Part shown: one piece after another, positions 4,901 through 6,882 of the stretch
Layout: every line of letters starts with the position of its first letter
Position numbering within the stretch: the first letter of the stretch is position 1
NCBI GenBank assembly: GCA_027062035.1
Contig: JAMOUL010000267.1
Coordinates: forward strand, 1-6,882
Source of the DNA: Candidatus Aminicenantota bacterium
GTDB lineage: Bacteria; Acidobacteriota; Aminicenantia; S016-38
Direction: 5' to 3'
Length of the DNA: 6,882 bases
Program-made: the position numbers and the translations under genes
The notes under the pieces: model-generated
Told to the model about the DNA's origin: nothing
Databases searched by the model: none
Seen by the model: the letters and a program-made list of their open reading frames with translations, nothing else

Positions 4901-6882
4901 TTATTTTAAGGTTTTCCCAAGGAATCTGTCAAAGAAATCTGCAGATGCTCTGTAGGCCTGGAGCCAGTGCCTGTAAAGAAGAAAGTCATGGACATCGTCA
5001 GGAAATATCAGTGTCTCCACATGTGCTCTTTTAAGCTCCCGAAGTCTCTGTACAAGATCTGTGGTCTGGATGAAGTCCACGTTACGGTCATCATCGCCGT
5101 GGATAAATAGCACAGGAGATGTCCATGTATAGACGCTGGCTACGGGTGATGATTCATAGGCAATTCTCATTTTTTCTCTGTCTATACCCCAATCTTCTGC
5201 CCCTCTTATCATTCCTCTCCATGACCAGTCGTGGACCCCATGCATATCCACACCTGCGGCGAAAAGGTCGGAGTCCCTTGCAAGACCAAGGGCTGTAAGG
5301 TAGCCTCCATAGGAACCACCCCAGAGTCCAATTTTAAGAGGATCCACATATGGTAGTTTCTGAAGAAATTTGGCTCCTGCTACAATATCCTGATACTCTG
5401 AAGCCCCATCAGGGCCCTGATGAGGGGCTGTACGGAATGCGGCTCCGTATCCAATTCCAGAGCGATAGTTTACAGAAAGGACCACATAACCTTTATTTAC
5501 CATGTATTGATTGAAGGCATAGGAATTGTGGTAGTAATAGAAATAGTGCCACCCGAGAAGCATCTGGCGGATTGGACCGCCATGCATGAATATCAGTGCA
5601 GGGCGTTTGTCTCCTGGCTTTATATTTTTGGGAACAAAGAGCTGTCCGTGAATTTTTAGACCGTCACCAGCTTTGAAAATTACCTGCCGGGGTTCTACAA
5701 GCTCCTTCATGGGAAATTTGTCTGGAATGAGCTGCGGGGCTATAAGTCGGGGTTTTCCTCCTTTTGAAGGAATAATAGCCGGAGCTGCAGGCTGGCGGGC
5801 AGTGGAGCAGATAAGCGCTATGTATTTACCGGATGGGAGCACTTCAGGGCTCCATTCTATACCCTTCCCCGATGTAAGTGGTTCAGGTGTTCCTCCATAT
5901 ATGGAAACCTTCCACAGGTGTCGTCTGTCCACATCTTCTTTGTTGGAATTAAATATCAGGGTTTTTCTGTCCGGCGTTATGGCAAGGTTTTCCACTTCGT
6001 ACTTTCCAGGGGTAAGACAGATGGTTTTTCCGGTTTTAAGGGAAAGGGAATACAGATGCATCCAGCCGTCCTCTTCAGAGTAAAATATAAGATGATTATC
6101 TGCAGCCCAGAGAATAGGGTGACGGGGATAATACTCTGCAAAGCCCCCGCCCTTTTCTGCTTCATACACTTTCTTTCCTCTGCCGGTCTTGACGTCCACC
6201 ACCCAGATTGAGAAGGGAACATCCCATGCATCCCATATGGGCCTTCTTTTCATTTTTGCCCCTGGTAAACGTATAAAGGCTATTTGTCTGCCGTCTGGTG
6301 ACCATACCGGGTGATTGTCCCTGTTAACATCGGGGATGAGCCATTGTATCAGGTTTTTCCTGAGGTGATATATTCCAATGAAACTATGATCATCTCTGTA
6401 GCTTACAAAGGCAAGTTTTGTCCCGTCTGGAGACCACCTGAGGTTAAAGTTTCTTCCCCTGGCAATGAATAGGGTTTTTGGTTTCTCCGAACCATCTAAG
6501 GGGGAGATCATTACCTCTTTTCCCCTTGAAAATACAACGTATTTACCATCAGGGGATATTTCAGGGCCAGCGCCCTTTCCTATTTTCCAGATTTTTCCGT
6601 CCTTTACCCTTACCGCCCATATTGCTGTTTCCACTCCCCCGGGATTGCTGGTTGGATTCGGGTATTCGCCGTTCCTGTTTGGTTCACCACCTCTTATATA
6701 CACAATTATTTCTCCGTCAGGACTGAACCTCAGTGCTGTGAGTTCCTGTCCATCATCTTCGGTGTAAGCTGTGAGTTTTCTTGCCCTGAAGTTCGGTGCA
6801 TCTGCAACCCAGATGTTTCGTCTTCCCCGATTGTCAAAAACCCAGGCTATACGATCCCGGTTTTTCGATACTATCATACGTG
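4901..6882 (-). CDS. S9 family peptidase (DPP-IV/acylaminoacyl-peptidase-like), 5' end missing
   Basis: This is a serine peptidase of the prolyl oligopeptidase family (COG1506 type) that trims peptides from the N-terminus or cleaves oligopeptides. Numbering is from the Met at 6877. Residues 1 to about 390 form a beta-propeller with PD40-like repeats (FSPDGE 51, ISPDGK 107, WSPDGT 148, WSPDGR 192, ITPDRK 300). The alpha/beta-hydrolase domain follows at about 395-658, with oxyanion-region HGGP at 432-435, nucleophile Ser522 in GGSYGGY, Asp597 in HGDDDRNV and His630 in PDDVHDF, so the catalytic triad is complete. The frame stays open to the window edge: Arg precedes Met1, and family members usually have a signal peptide and extra residues before the segment RIAWVF seen here. 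The true start is therefore outside the window. It is first of the visible genes in the peptidase-hexosaminidase-symporter run. Whether it is a di- or tripeptidyl peptidase cannot be decided. Confidence 0.94.
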   Translation of the reverse strand, partial: RMIVSKNRDRIAWVFDNRGRRNIWVADAPNFRARKLTAYTEDDGQELTALRFSPDGEIIVYIRGGEPNRNGEYPNPTSNPGGVETAIWAVRVKDGKIWKIGKGAGPEISPDGKYVVFSRGKEVMISPLDGSEKPKTLFIARGRNFNLRWSPDGTKLAFVSYRDDHSFIGIYHLRKNLIQWLIPDVNRDNHPVWSPDGRQIAFIRLPGAKMKRRPIWDAWDVPFSIWVVDVKTGRGKKVYEAEKGGGFAEYYPRHPILWAADNHLIFYSEEDGWMHLYSLSLKTGKTICLTPGKYEVENLAITPDRKTLIFNSNKEDVDRRHLWKVSIYGGTPEPLTSGKGIEWSPEVLPSGKYIALICSTARQPAAPAIIPSKGGKPRLIAPQLIPDKFPMKELVEPRQVIFKAGDGLKIHGQLFVPKNIKPGDKRPALIFMHGGPIRQMLLGWHYFYYYHNSYAFNQYMVNKGYVVLSVNYRSGIGYGAAFRTAPHQGPDGASEYQDIVAGAKFLQKLPYVDPLKIGLWGGSYGGYLTALGLARDSDLFAAGVDMHGVHDWSWRGMIRGAEDWGIDREKMRIAYESSPVASVYTWTSPVLFIHGDDDRNVDFIQTTDLVQRLRELKRAHVETLIFPDDVHDFLLYRHWLQAYRASADFFDRFLGKTLK

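Noticed and set aside
5420..6767. Plus-strand and alternative minus-strand open frames within the S9 peptidase.
   Set aside because: These are shadows of a gene with an intact catalytic triad and propeller repeats.

Overview
All recognisable genes are on the minus strand, so the window reads right to left. Base composition is moderate by eye, slightly AT-leaning. Start codons are bacterial (ATG and GTG) and ribosome binding sites are of the Shine-Dalgarno type. The gene set (a DPP-IV-like S9 peptidase, a GH20 hexosaminidase with an N-terminal export signal, and a Na+/solute symporter of about 600 residues) suits a heterotrophic, probably anaerobic bacterium living on proteins and glycans, for example from Aminicenantes, Acidobacteriota or Bacteroidota. 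This lineage guess rests on the feel of the protein families and is weak. There is no rRNA, tRNA, CRISPR array, transposase or phage gene.

Layout. (1) 6882 to 1067: three tightly packed genes, an S9 prolyl-oligopeptidase-family peptidase (5' end cut by the window edge), a GH20 beta-N-acetylhexosaminidase, and an SSS-family symporter. Gaps are 31 and 8 bp, and the symporter ribosome binding site overlaps the hexosaminidase stop codon, so this looks like one transcription unit. A plausible joint role is salvage of glycopeptide or amino-sugar polymers: peptide cleavage, release of terminal N-acetylhexosamine, and Na+-driven uptake of a product. (2) 1066 to 945: a short intergenic stretch with a good sigma-70-like promoter. 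(3) 944 to 359: a two-gene cassette of a small charged protein and a DUF6036-like minimal nucleotidyltransferase. The genes overlap, and the second start codon lies in a predicted mRNA hairpin, which suggests translational coupling. (4) 358 to 289: an AT-rich gap. (5) 288 to 4: a 94-residue ORF with a signal-peptide-like N-terminus and no recognised family.

Nothing here is clearly a new large system. The parts most worth following up are the small-protein/nucleotidyltransferase cassette, because of its coupling hairpin and its altered glycine motif and third acidic residue, and the unexplained secreted-type ORF at the left end.
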